Origin: Heterohyrax brucei
Lineage: Eukaryota; Chordata; Mammalia; Hyracoidea; Procaviidae
Length of the DNA stretch: 64,000 bases
Direction of reading: 5' to 3'
Assembly (NCBI GenBank): GCA_028571685.1
Contig: CM053146.1
Span: 69,190,931-69,254,930, forward strand
Shown here: in pieces, positions 47,645-58,503 of the stretch
How positions within the stretch are numbered: the first letter of the stretch is position 1
Layout of the letters: each line of letters starts with the position of its first letter
Position numbers and translations under genes: made by a program
Notes under the pieces: model-generated
Database searches by the model: none
What the model saw: the letters and a program-made list of their open reading frames with translations, nothing else
Told to the model about the DNA's origin: nothing

Positions 47645-47845
47645 ACAAGTTCCTTCAACTTGACTCCAACTAACAGTGACCCCATATGTGTCACATTAGA
47701 ACTGTAGTCCATAGGTTTTAATGGTTCATTGTTCTGAAACAGATTGCCAGGTCCTTCTTCTTAGACACCCCCGGGTAGGCTCGAACCTCCAAATTTTAAT
47801 AACAGCTGAGTATATGTACTGTTTATATCACCCAGGAACATCAGA
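47645..47845 (-). mobile_element. AfroSINE variant with a distinct middle
   Basis: Antisense: 'cttcaacttgactccaacta', 'gtccataggttttaatggtt', 'gattgccaggtccttcttct', 'gggtaggctcgaacctccaa', 'tatatcacccaggaacatc'. The middle resembles a segment in the RTE 5' region at 49.1-49.2 kb ('ctgggtccttctcttcctag'). Confidence 0.65.
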
Positions 47846-47849
47846 CGAA

Positions 47850-47925
47850 GAGTAGCAGAAGTTAATTTTTTAAGGGTGGTTCAGGGAAAGAGTAATAGAA
47901 GTTAATTCCTTGAGGATGGTTGAAG
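47850..47925. repeat. Diverged tandem duplication
   Basis: Two adjacent units of about 38 bp share 'agaagttaatt' and 'ggtggtt'/'ggatggtt' with 'aaagagtaatagaagttaat' following 'agagtagcagaagttaattt'. Confidence 0.7.
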
Positions 47926-48137
47926 CTGCTGACACAAAGGTACATCATGCTCCAGAAATCACGGGTTGGAGCCAGTTCTTCCTGGTTCAGTTATGGCTGA
48001 GGAACACTGTTTATGTTGTGGAGAACGGTATCTAAAATGAAGAAGTTATTGGTTTTTGCAAAATTCAACCATGCGGTCTCCAGCATTGCTTTATTACCAA
48101 GCCCATACTTTACGACTACTGATCCTCCTCCTTCTGG

Positions 48138-48300
48138 AAATCCTGGTGGCACAGTGGTTAAGTATTATGTCTGCTAACCATATGGTCAGCAATTCAAATA
48201 GACCCGGCACTCCCTGGAAACTTTATGGGGCAGTTCTGCTCTATCTATAGGGCCGCTATGAGTTGGAATCAACTTGATGGCAGTGGGTTTGGTTTTTTGG
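48138..48300 (+). mobile_element. AfroSINE copy
   Basis: Sense: 'atcctggtggcacagtggtt', 'gcactccctggaaactttat', 'gccgctatgagttggaatca', 'gcagtgggtttggtttttt'. Its tail directly abuts the antisense RTE. Confidence 0.88.
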
Positions 48301-49262
48301 TTGATCCTTCTTCTTTGTTTACGACCTTTGCATTGCAATCATCAGTAAATATCAATGCAACCTGATTGCATGTTTGATCAATTTCATACTGCAGAAGGTG
48401 GTAAAAATCTTTAGTTTCTTCATCTTTGGATTTAGTGGTTGGTGGGTAAATTTGAATAATAGTCACATTAACTAGTCTCCTTTGTAGGCTATCAATCTTA
48501 TCCTATCACTGACAGCAATGTACTGCAGGATAGATCTTGAAATGTTCTTTTTAACAATGAATGCATCATCATTACTCTTCAAGTGGCCATACCCAGCATA
48601 GTAGACCACAAATATAACTGTGCAATTCAAAATTGCTGCTTACTAATGCCTGGGATATCAACGTTCCTGTATTCCATTTCATTTTTAATGAGCTCCATTT
48701 TTTTTTTTCAGTTTTCCTAGATTGATACCTTGTACATTCCATATTTCAATCATTAATGGTTGTTTGCCACCATTTCATGTTGAGTCAAGCCACAACAGCA
48801 GATGAATGTCCAAAAGCTTGACTCCATCCACATTGTTAAGACTGACTCTAGTCTGTAGAGGCAGTTCTTTCCCAGTTGTATTTTGAGTGTCTTCCAACTT
48901 GAGGAAAATCCTGGTAGCATGTCTACATCTGTTAACCCAAGGTCAAAAATTTTAATCCACCAGAAGCTCCTTGGAAACTCTATGGGGCAGTACTACTGTG
49001 TCCTACAGTGTTGCTATCAGACTTACTCCATGGTAATGGGTTTTTTCTTTTGGTCCAACCTGAGATTCTCATCTTCCAGCACTATATCAGACAACGTTCC
49101 AATGCTATTCAGAATGTCTCCACAGTTTATGTCTTTTCAGACCTAGACAACTGGGTCCTTCTCTTCCTAGTCTATGTCAGTCTGGAAGCTCAACTGAACT
49201 TGTCTGCCATGGGTGACCCTAGCTTCCAAGATCACAGCAACACGCAAGGTTCCACAGTGTGA
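48301..49262 (-). mobile_element. RTE LINE 5' region and endonuclease part, interrupted by an AfroSINE
   Basis: The minus strand encodes the endonuclease segment (TIIQIYPPTTKSKDEETKDF, about 48400-48466). Upstream on the minus strand lies the 5' region ('gacaacgttccaatgctatt', 'agtctggaagctcaactgaa'). The 3' RT part is absent. An AfroSINE sits at 48903-49052. Homologous to the RTE at 26.1-26.8 kb. Confidence 0.82.
48903..49052 (+). mobile_element. AfroSINE inside the RTE
   Basis: Sense: 'gaaaatcctggtagcatgtc', 'agctccttggaaactctatg', 'gcagtactactgtgtcctac', then 'ccatggtaatgggttttttc'. RTE sequence flanks both sides. Confidence 0.85.
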
Positions 49263-49326
49263 CAAATCAACAGACGTGTGTGTGTCTCAGTGGCGGAGGG
49301 GGGTGGCTGTATTCTAATTTCAGAGC

Positions 49327-49420
49327 TTTCATATATATGACACTGCTATTAGAGTACATAGCAGTGTCGTATATAGGAAACTAATCTCTATATTATTTAT
49401 TAAACAGCAGTGTCATGCAT
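49327..49420. repeat. Hairpin-forming inverted repeat with a third copy of the arm
   Basis: 'atatatgacactgctat' at 49333-49349 pairs with 'atagcagtgtcgtatat' at 49358-49374 (16 of 17 pairs) around an 8-base loop, and the stem extends to 49327/49380 with one further mismatch. A third related piece, 'cagcagtgtcatgcat', lies at 49405-49420. It could be the core of a small MITE or a chance palindrome. Confidence 0.6.
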
Positions 49421-49569
49421 AGAAAAGTTCCTAAGCTAACAAGTTTGTAAATGGAGGGTTTTATGCATAAAATTAAAGTAAATATTTGTATGAATTGATG
49501 TAGTCTATTCCCTAAATATTTTAATCGGTAAAAATGTATTACAAGTTTCTTTAAACCTTTTTAAACTGA

Positions 49570-50700
49570 GTTATACGTCACACATCTGAGAAACTGTGTT
49601 AAACATTAACACTGATGGAATCATTATCTAACTCAAGAAATAAAATACTTCCAGCTCTCCAGAAGACTCCATGCGCCCATTTCCAATTATGACCCTCCTA
49701 CTCAACTAGAGGTAAGTAACTACTATCCAATTATAATAGTTACTTATTGGCTTTTCTTTCAAGTTTCAGCACCTAATGATGTATCCATAAGCACAATAGT
49801 TTTACTATATGTTTTTGAACTTTATAAAACTGGAATCAATCAGTATGTGTTCTTTTCTGTCTGGCTTGTCTAGTGGCATTGTTTTGGGTGGCATCCATCC
49901 TGTTATAGGTAACCCTAGTTCATTTACTTTTCACCATTAATTTTTATCTTATTATATTACTATACTGCAATTTATTCAGTCATTCTTCTAAGGATCACTA
50001 TCTGGAGTATTCCAAGTTTTTCTTTTCTATAAACCACCGCTGTTAGGAACATTCTGTTACATGCATCATAGTGCACATAAGTACTCAGTGCTTTAGGGAC
50101 AATACTAGAAGGAGAACTGATGGGTCACATGAATGAATGAATATTTCAAGCTTATAAAATATCAACTTTTTCTAAAGTGGCTGTACCAATTTAAATTCTC
50201 CCAGCAGAGTATTCTTTCTTTTTGTATACCCACCAGAGCTTGTTTTGCTTTTCAAATTCTTTCTCCTTTTCATTCTTTTTTCTCTCTCTTGCTCTGTCTT
50301 TCTTCTCATGAAGTTTTACACTTTAATGTGGTCAAATTTATAAATACTTTCCTTTATGATTATAATTTTTTATGTATTTTGTAAGAAAACTTTACCTACA
50401 TCAAAGTAGAGTGCACCATCTCCAAAAACCTTTTTTGTTTTATCTTTTCACATTTATATCTCTAATCTACCTACAATCAGTTTCTAAATGAGCATGAAGT
50501 AGAAACATAATTTTTTTCCATATGAATACCCCATTGTTGCAGCTCTATTGTACATCTTTTGCCAGTGCACTTCAATGCCACCTTTATGATAAATCAAGGG
50601 TTCTTACAAGCATGATTCTATTTCTGAATTCATTCTGCTCTCAGAATTATAAAACCAATCCAAATATTTATGTATACCAGCATTAAAATCACAGTCTTAA
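49570..50700 (-). mobile_element. Ancient L1 (L1M-type), antisense
   Basis: Resembles antisense old L1 3' UTR and ORF2 end: 'tagtggcattgttttgggtg', 'agaactgatgggtcacatga', 'aaagtggctgtaccaattta', 'aattctcccagcagagtatt', then 'taccccattgttgcagctct' further along. Heavily decayed. Confidence 0.65.
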
Positions 50701-50875
50701 TTCTTAAATGAGTGTTGACATTTAGTAGAATATGTATTCCTACTTCTAATCACCTACATAATTATCTGGGTCCACTGCACAATGAAAATATGGGGTCCTT
50801 AGTTTAAAACTTGTGAATTACAAGATGAGGACAACATCAAGAAAAGAGCCATTCCAAGACAGGGCCCTGTTGGTA

Positions 50876-51060
50876 CCCTAAATTTCAGTGTCCACGAGTA
50901 AAGTTTTACTAGAACAAAGCCACACCTGTTTTCCACTGTTTTATCTATGGCTGCCTGTAGGCTACAACAGCAGAGGTGAGCAGCTGCAACAGAGACTCTG
51001 TAGTTTACAAATCAAAAATATTTACTGTCTGGTCCTTTAAGAAAAAACTTGCTAATCCCT
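50876..51060 (-). mobile_element. hAT-type non-autonomous DNA transposon fragment
   Basis: 'aatttcagtgtccacgagta', 'aagttttactagaacaaagc', 'gcaacagagactctgtagtt', 'atatttactgtctggtcctt' and terminal 'gctaatccctgc' match the pattern of mammalian hAT MITEs whose other end begins CAGGGGTCGGC. Family name not assigned. It is truncated by SINE sequence at 51063. Confidence 0.6.
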
Positions 51061-51062
51061 GC

Positions 51063-51222
51063 ATGAGTCGGATCCAACTCCATGGCACTTGGCTTGGCTG
51101 GCTTAACAAAAGGTCAGTGTTTCAAATCAACCAGATGCTCCTTGGAAACCATGTGAGGCAGTTTTAGTCTGTCCTACAGGGTCACTATGAGTCAGAATTG
51201 ACTTGATGGCAATGGTATTTTT
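51063..51222 (+). mobile_element. AfroSINE tail fragment plus a head-truncated AfroSINE
   Basis: 51063-51100 is a tail fragment ('catgagtcggatccaactcc'). 51105-51222 is a copy lacking most of its head ('cttaacaaaaggtcagtgtt', 'gctccttggaaaccatgtga', 'cactatgagtcagaattgac'). A TTTA repeat follows at 51229-51252. Confidence 0.8.
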
Positions 51223-51228
51223 ATCTTC

Positions 51229-51252
51229 ATTTTATTTATTTATTTATTTGAT
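51229..51252. repeat. (TTTA)n simple repeat
   Basis: About five TTTA units directly after an AfroSINE tail, a usual place for such repeats to arise. Confidence 0.85.
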
Positions 51253-51380
51253 TGCCTAAGATTTAGATACTTTCAGAGGGTTAGAGGAAAATACATAGAG
51301 GAAGTAGAAGACAGGTTGTCTCCCCGATGATAAACATGACTTAGTTACATTAAGATTGAAGACTTAGACATGAGGAGTGG

Positions 51381-51757
51381 GAAACCTGGTTGCACAATGG
51401 TTAAGCACTGAGCTGTTAACTGAAAGGTCAGTGGTTTGAACCTACAGGCTATTCTGTGGAAGAAAGCCATGGCAGTCTGCTTCGGTTAAAATTTGTTGCC
51501 TTGGAAATGCTATTGGTCAGTTCTGCTCTGTCCCTGGTGGCACAGTGGTTAAGTGCTATGGCTGCTAACCAAAAGGCCAGCAGTTTGAATTTGCCATGCA
51601 CTCCTCAACTCTGTGGAGTAGTTCTACCCTTTTCTACAGGGTCACTGTGAGTCAGAATCAACTCTACTGCAATGGGTTTGGTTGTTTTGCTTTTACTCTG
51701 TCTTACAGGATCACTATAAGTTACAACGGAGTCAACGGCAACTACTTTGGTTTCCTT
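51381..51757 (+). mobile_element. AfroSINE inserted into another AfroSINE
   Basis: Outer copy: 51381-51531 ('aaacctggttgcacaatggt' ... 'cagttctgctctgtc') and 51690-51757 ('ttactctgtcttacaggatc' ... 'gcaactactttggtttcc'). Inner copy: 51532-51689 ('cctggtggcacagtggttaa' to 'gggtttggttgttttgc'). 'ctctgtc' repeats at the two borders and suggests a short target-site duplication. Same orientation. Confidence 0.82.
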
Positions 51758-54489
51758 TTTTTTTCGAGACATGAGTAATGTACGAAAAATTCCAGGTTTT
51801 GCAATAAATGTAGTGAAATCAGGCCAGTGAGGAGACTGACCTACTAACACTTTGGGAAATAGTGGAAAATTGCAGAATTAGGAGGTATCCAGAAAATTCT
51901 GGAAAATTAGATCTCGTTTGAGTACTTTTCTAAGAGCAATTAGACAATATTTAAGTGTATTTTATCAGAGTATGCTATTGAGGTAAAAACTGAGGATGGG
52001 AATAAAATCCTAGTATTTCTGTCCCATATTATAAACCAATCTTCTGGCTTATCTTAGTGTTACATGGCATATAAAATAATCTTATGCACATGCATAAATA
52101 TCTTTCTATATGAACCATCATTTGTTTTTTCCTAATTACATGCATTAATATGACCAGAGAATAACTAATTGACATTTGTCTTGACTCACATCATGTGTTC
52201 TTCACACTAAGTAGGTACTTTAACTCTGCAACTTTTATGTGGTTCCTTTTAAAGATTATAATAATGTAAACCCTACATAAGCCATTGCTACTTATTTCTC
52301 AACCATAGGGAGACAGGTCATGGATCATATCTCAACTTTACTGGACAATCTGCCTGTTTTCCTCACAGGATTTGGGATCCTCTGACACAAACTAAGCCAT
52401 TCCATTCTTTTCTCTACCTCCTGATGCAGGATACCATCACCACTCAATCACAGTGATCTGGAAGCCAAACCACAACCTAGGAGAGTCTGTATTGGCATCT
52501 TCACAGCATACTGTACATTTGTTCCCTTGTAACATGACAACCAGGCTTTTCCCACCCATCGTAGTCTGGATCCTCTGCCTGGTGAAATAAATTTATCTTT
52601 CACCTTATTCCCTCGTGTGTCATCTCCTCCAAGGTGTTAATGACTGATGGCAAATTAATGTGTTAGTTCCTGAGGTGGGGATCTCAGTTTTAACAGGTGA
52701 TTTCTGAAAAAGCAATGATTTAAAATCAAAAGACATGAATGTTAACTGGGAAATTTCAGACATTGCGATTGAAAAGATACTTGGAATCACAGTTCCCTGC
52801 AGCAATCTTCAAATGAAATCAGACTATGTGAAGAACTGTCATTCTCTTTTACCTTTATGTCACAGCCCACCTGACAGCAAAGTCTATTCTATATCAAGAA
52901 GTATAGCCATTGTCCAAGGAATCCCTTCCCATCTTAGGGGCATTAAGGCTGAGTGGGCCCCTGAGACCAATCTGAAATTCACACTATTTAGGCTATTAAT
53001 GTAACCCTCTGCATACTATATAACACAATGTTCACTCTGAAAGGAATATTTACAGAGTTTGTGGGAACCTCTAGGCTCCATAAAGTAATGGAATTGCATG
53101 CAGTATCCACTTCAACTAAACTCTCTGGTGGTTCACAGAAGAAATTCACCTGCTGAAGTTTTGTTACTAGACTCAAGAGTTTAACTATTTATTTGATTCT
53201 GGGCTGCTTGTGGAAAGCAGGAAAGGCTCAGCCAAGCAAATGAGACTCTGAGCATGGGAAGGAGCCCACCCCTGCTGCCCTTCTTTTCTTTCCCCCATAG
53301 AAATAAATACCGGAGAAGTACCTGCTGTGACTTATGGTGTGGCGCTGATGTGGGAAAAGGGAATGTGCTCTAATTCATCGTTAATACGTGTTGTCCATGG
53401 ATTCAAATTGATGAAAGCAGGGAGAAAGGAAGGAGGAGGAACTTTTTATTTTTTTACTAGGTGTAAGTTGCTTTGGGAATTTTGTGAAAAATGTATCGCA
53501 GCAACCATTTTAAAAATGAAGAAAGTACAGATCAGAGAATTTAAGACTTGGGGCCAAGGACATATAATTAACTCTGTCATGTGTGAATTTCCCTGGTTAT
53601 TACCTGTGCTCATGTCTTTGGTTCCGTTACTTGAAGCTGCAAAATAGGTACTGTGTAGTAAACCATGTCACAGAATCAGCTAAAAATTATAAAAGAGGAA
53701 AAAACAGTTCATGTATTATGATGTCGTTATTCATTAATCCAAACTCTCTAGAATAAGGTTTGTCATTCTGAGAAACGAACATCAAGCTCTAATGTCCAGA
53801 TCACATTTTAAAAAATAAGAACTATCATTAAGGTAGTTATTACGATGCTTCTAGGTACTAGATAAAATACTTTATTTTTTATAGATATCCCTGTTTCCTA
53901 AATGAGAAAACTGGCTAAATTACCCACCCTAGCTAGTAAGTGGGAAAATCGGAACGTGAATATGAGTCTCTCAGTCTCCTTGGCCTTCAGCCTGGTTTTC
54001 AGTCTCCTTGCTTTTCACCTCTGCACCAAGCCCTAAGTGTATTACAGCACCACCTTTATTTCAAAACCCATGGAAGTTCAGAAGTTTAAAAGTAGAGGGA
54101 TTTATCTCCTCCGAGGTGAGTCTAATTTCTCTGTGGACTCACTCTACATTGTTTTAAGTTGAGCTACACAAGAAAATTTAACTCTTTGTCTCTATGTCTG
54201 AGCATGTAATCACTTTTTGCCTTCTCAAAGAAAGTTTACAACTTCAGGTTGCATAGGCATGACCAGTAATCCAAAGTCCTAAATAAATAAATAGATTGGT
54301 AATCTTTCTAGTTCCCTGAAATTTTAGGAATCACTTCACCAATATCTGCTTTCTCAACTTAGCTCCTGAAGTCTGGCTCTCTCTACATTAACCTAAGCTA
54401 GGTGCCTTAAGCCTGCAAAGGCTGTTTCATCAGGGTTCTTTCATCCAGTGATGAAATTACAAATTCTGCTTGTGTCCCCTCAAATACTA
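51758..54489. other. Noncoding sequence, mostly unassigned, with MIR traces
   Basis: About 53515-53600 and 53880-53990 ('ttacccaccctagctagtaa') look like antisense MIR pieces. The frame at 53327-53647 (106 codons) has no recognisable domain and overlaps one of these, so it is not called. Nothing else supported. Confidence 0.4.
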
Positions 54490-55985
54490 TTTTATGCTGA
54501 TAACTCTCAAATTTGTATTTCAACTTCAGACCTTTCCCTTGGGTTCCAGATTTATGCACCAACCTCCTTCACAATATCTCCACTTGGACACACATTAGAC
54601 ATCTCAGCACAATACAATCAAAACAGAGCTCTTGGTTTCATACCAAGCCCTTATCCAAATCTATTTTCTAGCCCTTTCCAGCCTTTCTCTGGCTTATAAA
54701 TAGCACCACTCTTAACTCAGTTGCTCAAGTCAAAAATGCAGAAGTCTTTCATGATTTCTCTTAACATCTCACATGAAATTCACCAATTTGCTATGTAGTA
54801 CTTATCATTTCTTACCAAATGAATTCTTAAAGCCCAGTTCCTAGCTAACATCATCATTTGCCTGGACCATATCATAGAGTTCCTAATCCATCATGCCAGC
54901 TCAGTCTTTGTCCCAGGATAATTCCTTTTCTCCATAACACTTTCTAAAACATACATCAAATTATGCTACTTCCTTGCTTAAACCCCTCCAATAGCTTCTC
55001 ATTACATACAGTAAAATGGAAGCCTATTACACTATTTACAAGATCCTAAATAATCTTGATCCCAGGTACTTCTCTCACCTAATCCATTTATACTCTCCAC
55101 CATTTCTTTCTCTTAAATACTACAAATATACTCCCTTCAGGGGCTTTTATATGCTATTCTTTCACTTAAAGTATTTGCTCTTCTAAAAGAAAGCTTCCCT
55201 GGCTACCCTAAGCAAAGGACATTCCAATGGTCACTCCCTACCAGGTCATTCTACTTGGGACCGGAAGAACTGGATGGTGCCTGGCCCACCACCAGTGACA
55301 GCCACGATGGAGCTCACTAAGTTGAGTCTCACTGGCGACACAAGAATGAAAAGGGATGCACCCTGAGGTCTCCACTAAAAGACCGCAGTTGATGGTCCAG
55401 CGACTTCAGGGTTCCCCTGGGAGCATGGCCCCTGGCCCTGATGCTGCCCTTAAATCATAATGAAAGTCCACTCTTTGAACACAAATGGACTGGACTTGGC
55501 GATGCAGTCAGTGCAGAGTGACCATATATTGGATGCACTTTATGGTACTATACATCTATAGGATATCATCCTGCTGACCTCTGGCTGGAGTAAGGGGAGC
55601 GGGTGGAGAGGAGGGGAAAGGAGGCCGTTGGGAGAATGAGACATGTATGGAGCAGAGAGGAATAGTGTGCTGTTGCTGGGCAGGGAGAGCAGTGGAACCT
55701 GCATATAGGTGGGCATGTAAATTTATATGGGAATGTACATTTTCTCTCAGTCATAATAAAAAATAAATAAATAAAATTCTGGAACTAAATTACAAATTAT
55801 TCACTTAGTTTAACATACTAGCTTAATTATTCATTTACATGTTTACTGTCTATCTTCCCATTTTTTTCCACTAACATGCATGTGTCATGTTAGAAGAGGC
55901 TTGACTACATAGTTCACTGCTGGATCTCCTGTGTCTAGAACAATGTTTGACACACAGAGTGGCAGGCATTCAGGAGATAATTGCT
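54490..55985 (+). mobile_element. L2 LINE, long 3' part, split by an L1 3' end
   Basis: From 'gctgataactctcaaatttg' (encodes the ADDTQ-like ADNSQ segment after RT) through 'gacatctcagcacaatacaa', 'cttgcttaaacccctccaat', 'agcaaaggacattccaatgg', then after the L1 from about 55785: 'atgtttactgtctatcttcc', 'gtgtctagaacaatgtttga'. About 1 kb of L2 in total, unusually long for the window. Confidence 0.72.
55253..55777 (+). mobile_element. L1 3'-UTR insertion inside the L2
   Basis: Begins 'tacttgggaccggaagaact' and runs through 'gagtctcactggcgacacaa', 'gatggtccagcgacttcagg', 'gcagagaggaatagtgtgct' to 'gggaatgtacattttctctc' and an A-rich tail. Same lineage as the L1s at 1-2.4 and 13.5-15.8 kb. Confidence 0.9.
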
Positions 55986-56104
55986 TGCTGACTCTTTGAT
56001 TCCAGAAAAATTGACTTCAACCTCCAATTCAGAGAAACCATTGAAGAAGGAATTCTAGGCCAACAAATTTCCACTTCTCCTTACTTCAAATAGAGAATCA
56101 TTGA

Positions 56105-56540
56105 TCTAAGCCATGATATTTTCAATTGCCTCATATGCGTAAGAAAGCTGGACAATAAATAAAGAGGACCTAAGAAGAGTCGTTGCCTTTGAATTGTGGT
56201 GTAGGTGAGGAGTACTGAGGATACCATAGACTGCCAAGAGAACGAAGAGATGTCTCAAAAGAGGTACAGCCACAATGCTGCTTAGAAGCAGAGAGGGTGA
56301 GATTTCATCTTACATACTTTGGACATGTTGTCGGGATGGCCTGGAGGAGGATATCATGCTTGGTGGGGCACAGGATGACAAAGAGGAGGAAGCCCACCAA
56401 GGAGATGGACCGATACGGTGGCTGCAACAGTAGGTTCAATCACAGCAGTGCTGGGGATGGTGCAGGATTCAGCAGGGTTTCTGTTGTGTGCAGCATCACT
56501 ATAGGTCAGGGCCAGATCGTTGGCACCTAGCAACAACTTC
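56105..56540 (+). mobile_element. RTE LINE 3' end
   Basis: 'tctaagccatgatattttca', 'gcctttgaattgtggtgtag', 'catactttggacatgttgtc', 'gatatcatgcttggtggggc', ending 'gttggcacctagcaacaact'. The plus-strand frame at 56297-56530 carries LTYFGHVVGMAWRR, the RTE C-terminal segment. Frameshifted and 5'-truncated. Confidence 0.88.
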
Positions 56541-56880
56541 TCCTACCCTAAATTTGCTCCTTTGCATCAATTTCCATCTCAGTAAATGGTGCCACCATCT
56601 GATCCAGAAACCTGAATGCCATCTGAATTCCTCCTTCCTGCTCCTCTGCCACAGGCTATCAATGGTGAAGACCTGTCAATTGCATCTCCGAATACACTTT
56701 AGGTCTGTTCAACTTTCTGCTTCTTCACTGCCATCACCTGGTCTGCACCACCATCTTTTCACACCTAGATCCCTGGAAAATAGCCCCTTTGTGGTCTCCA
56801 TGACATCCCTATGCCCTCTCAAATCCTCCTTGCCTCCTAAAATGCAAATTATATTACTACCTAAACTTAAAAAAAAAAAA
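56541..56880 (+). mobile_element. L2 LINE fragment
   Basis: Pyrimidine-rich L2-like segment: 'taaatggtgccaccatctga', 'tccagaaacctgaatgccat', 'cactgccatcacctggtctg'; ends near an A-tract (56867-56881). Confidence 0.55.
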
Positions 56881-57035
56881 AAGGGTATGTTTGGAGTCCC
56901 TCCACAAATGGTCAAAGATGAGAATTCTCACAAGTAGATTAAGTGGAATAAGGGTCAGTGACTGCTCAACAGTAATAAGACTGCCTAAGAAACACTAGCC
57001 GCTGAAACTCAGTTCGATAAGTTTTTTCTAAAGAG

Positions 57036-57291
57036 TTACACCTTGCCACTTCTCTAGATTTCTGGTTCAACTCCAGATACTCAGATTAAGTAGGTTTTGA
57101 TTAGGGCCACCAAATTTACATGTAACTACTATAGTCTAAGACCCAAATTTGCCATGGCATGGTACTACATTTTTATTTACAGTAACTTTACCTTTATGGA
57201 ATTACTTAAAGATTAATAATCAAGAACTTGTCATTTTTTTTTAAATAAAATTGAGTCCTGGATGTTATTGACTTATACCTTGCCACTTTTC
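57036..57291. repeat. Left arm of an inverted duplication, with flanking direct repeats
   Basis: The arm body (about 57053-57274) is the reverse complement of 58279-58503 at roughly 90% identity by eye. It is bounded by TTACACCTTGCCACTTCTC (57036-57054) and TTATACCTTGCCACTTTTC (57273-57291), matching at 17 of 19 positions. The right arm has no such flanks, so the left arm looks like the inserted copy. No protein or known repeat was recognised in it. Confidence 0.8.
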
Positions 57292-58278
57292 AGTGGAGAG
57301 AGCTAGTTCCTCCCAGAAGAAACACCCTTACATTTTTAGCCATATCCATTTCCACTACAGATTTCTAATGAGCTCCTACGACTGCTGCCCAGGGCAACAG
57401 TCACTGTTCCTGAATGCTATTAATTTCATGAATCCTAAAATCTGTGGGTAAGATCTCAGAGATTACACTAAACAATCCTATAGATACAGGGAATTGCTTA
57501 GACCTTTCATTCTCTTTAGGTTCATTCTGGGAAGAAGCTATCACTATTTTAGTACACAGCTCTTGCAAACACTTGCCTCCCCAGCTTCTCTGGTGGATTT
57601 GTGACGGCTGCCTATGAGGCTCTCAGAAGGCAATGCAGTAACCACAGAGGCTTCCCTGCTGAGGGTCATGGCCCACTGTGAGTGGTACGAAACCTGTAAT
57701 AGAAGACACTACTCCATTTGTCCTGAATTAGAGGTGGCTTTACCTCTAATTCACTTCTTAAGCATTATCTCTTTTAATTAAGTGATTTATGGTTTTTCAG
57801 TGGAATGCTGGGTAAGATTAGTTGGAAGAGTAATTTGGTGTCCAGCAGCTATGTGAACTTGGTCCAGTTATCCAACCCCTTCTGCAGCTCAATATGTCCC
57901 GAGCTCTGCTTCTTGTTTACAGAGACTTGAGACTAGTCCTGGCTTTGTCTACAAGATAGCCTTCATGTGCTCAATACACACTGTTTGATGAACATCATTA
58001 CCTTCCAACCACAAGTCTTCATTTTTCTGTTATTATGACTTCATTAATATTTGGTGCCAGATAGCATTTTCAAAATTACTTGGATGGAAATTTCCATTGA
58101 AATGCTAATGACTGCATAGCTCATTCTAGAAAACCAATTCATAATACTGTAAGTCAGGTTAAATTCAGGAGGGAGTTGAAACACCCTGGGGAAGAGGGAG
58201 AAGAACAAAAAATCTTGGTTTGAAGCTGTAAGGAGACTAAGTATATTAATTGTTACTGTTCACAGATGAAAAAAAAAA
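57292..58278. other. Spacer between the inverted arms
   Basis: About 1 kb with no gene and no recognisable repeat. Confidence 0.5.
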
Positions 58279-58503
58279 AGTTCAATAACATCCAGGACTC
58301 AATTTTATTAAAAAAAAATTACAAGTTCCTGATTCTTAATTTTAAATTAAATAATTCCATAAAGGTAAAGTTACTGTAAATAAAAACATAGAATCATGTC
58401 ACGGCAAATTTGGGTCTTAGACTATAGTAGTAACATGTAAATTTGGGGGCCCTATTCAAAACCTACTTAATTTGAGTATCTGGAGTTGAACCAGAAATCT
58501 AGA
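58279..58503. repeat. Right arm of an inverted duplication
   Basis: Runs from 'gttcaataacatccaggact' to 'gttgaaccagaaatctaga'. An A-run of 12 (58268-58279 region) abuts it on the left. Probably the source copy, because it lacks flanking direct repeats. Confidence 0.8.

Noticed and set aside
53327..53647. 106-codon open frame on the plus strand
   Set aside because: No recognisable protein features, no splice or promoter context, and part of it resembles an antisense MIR.
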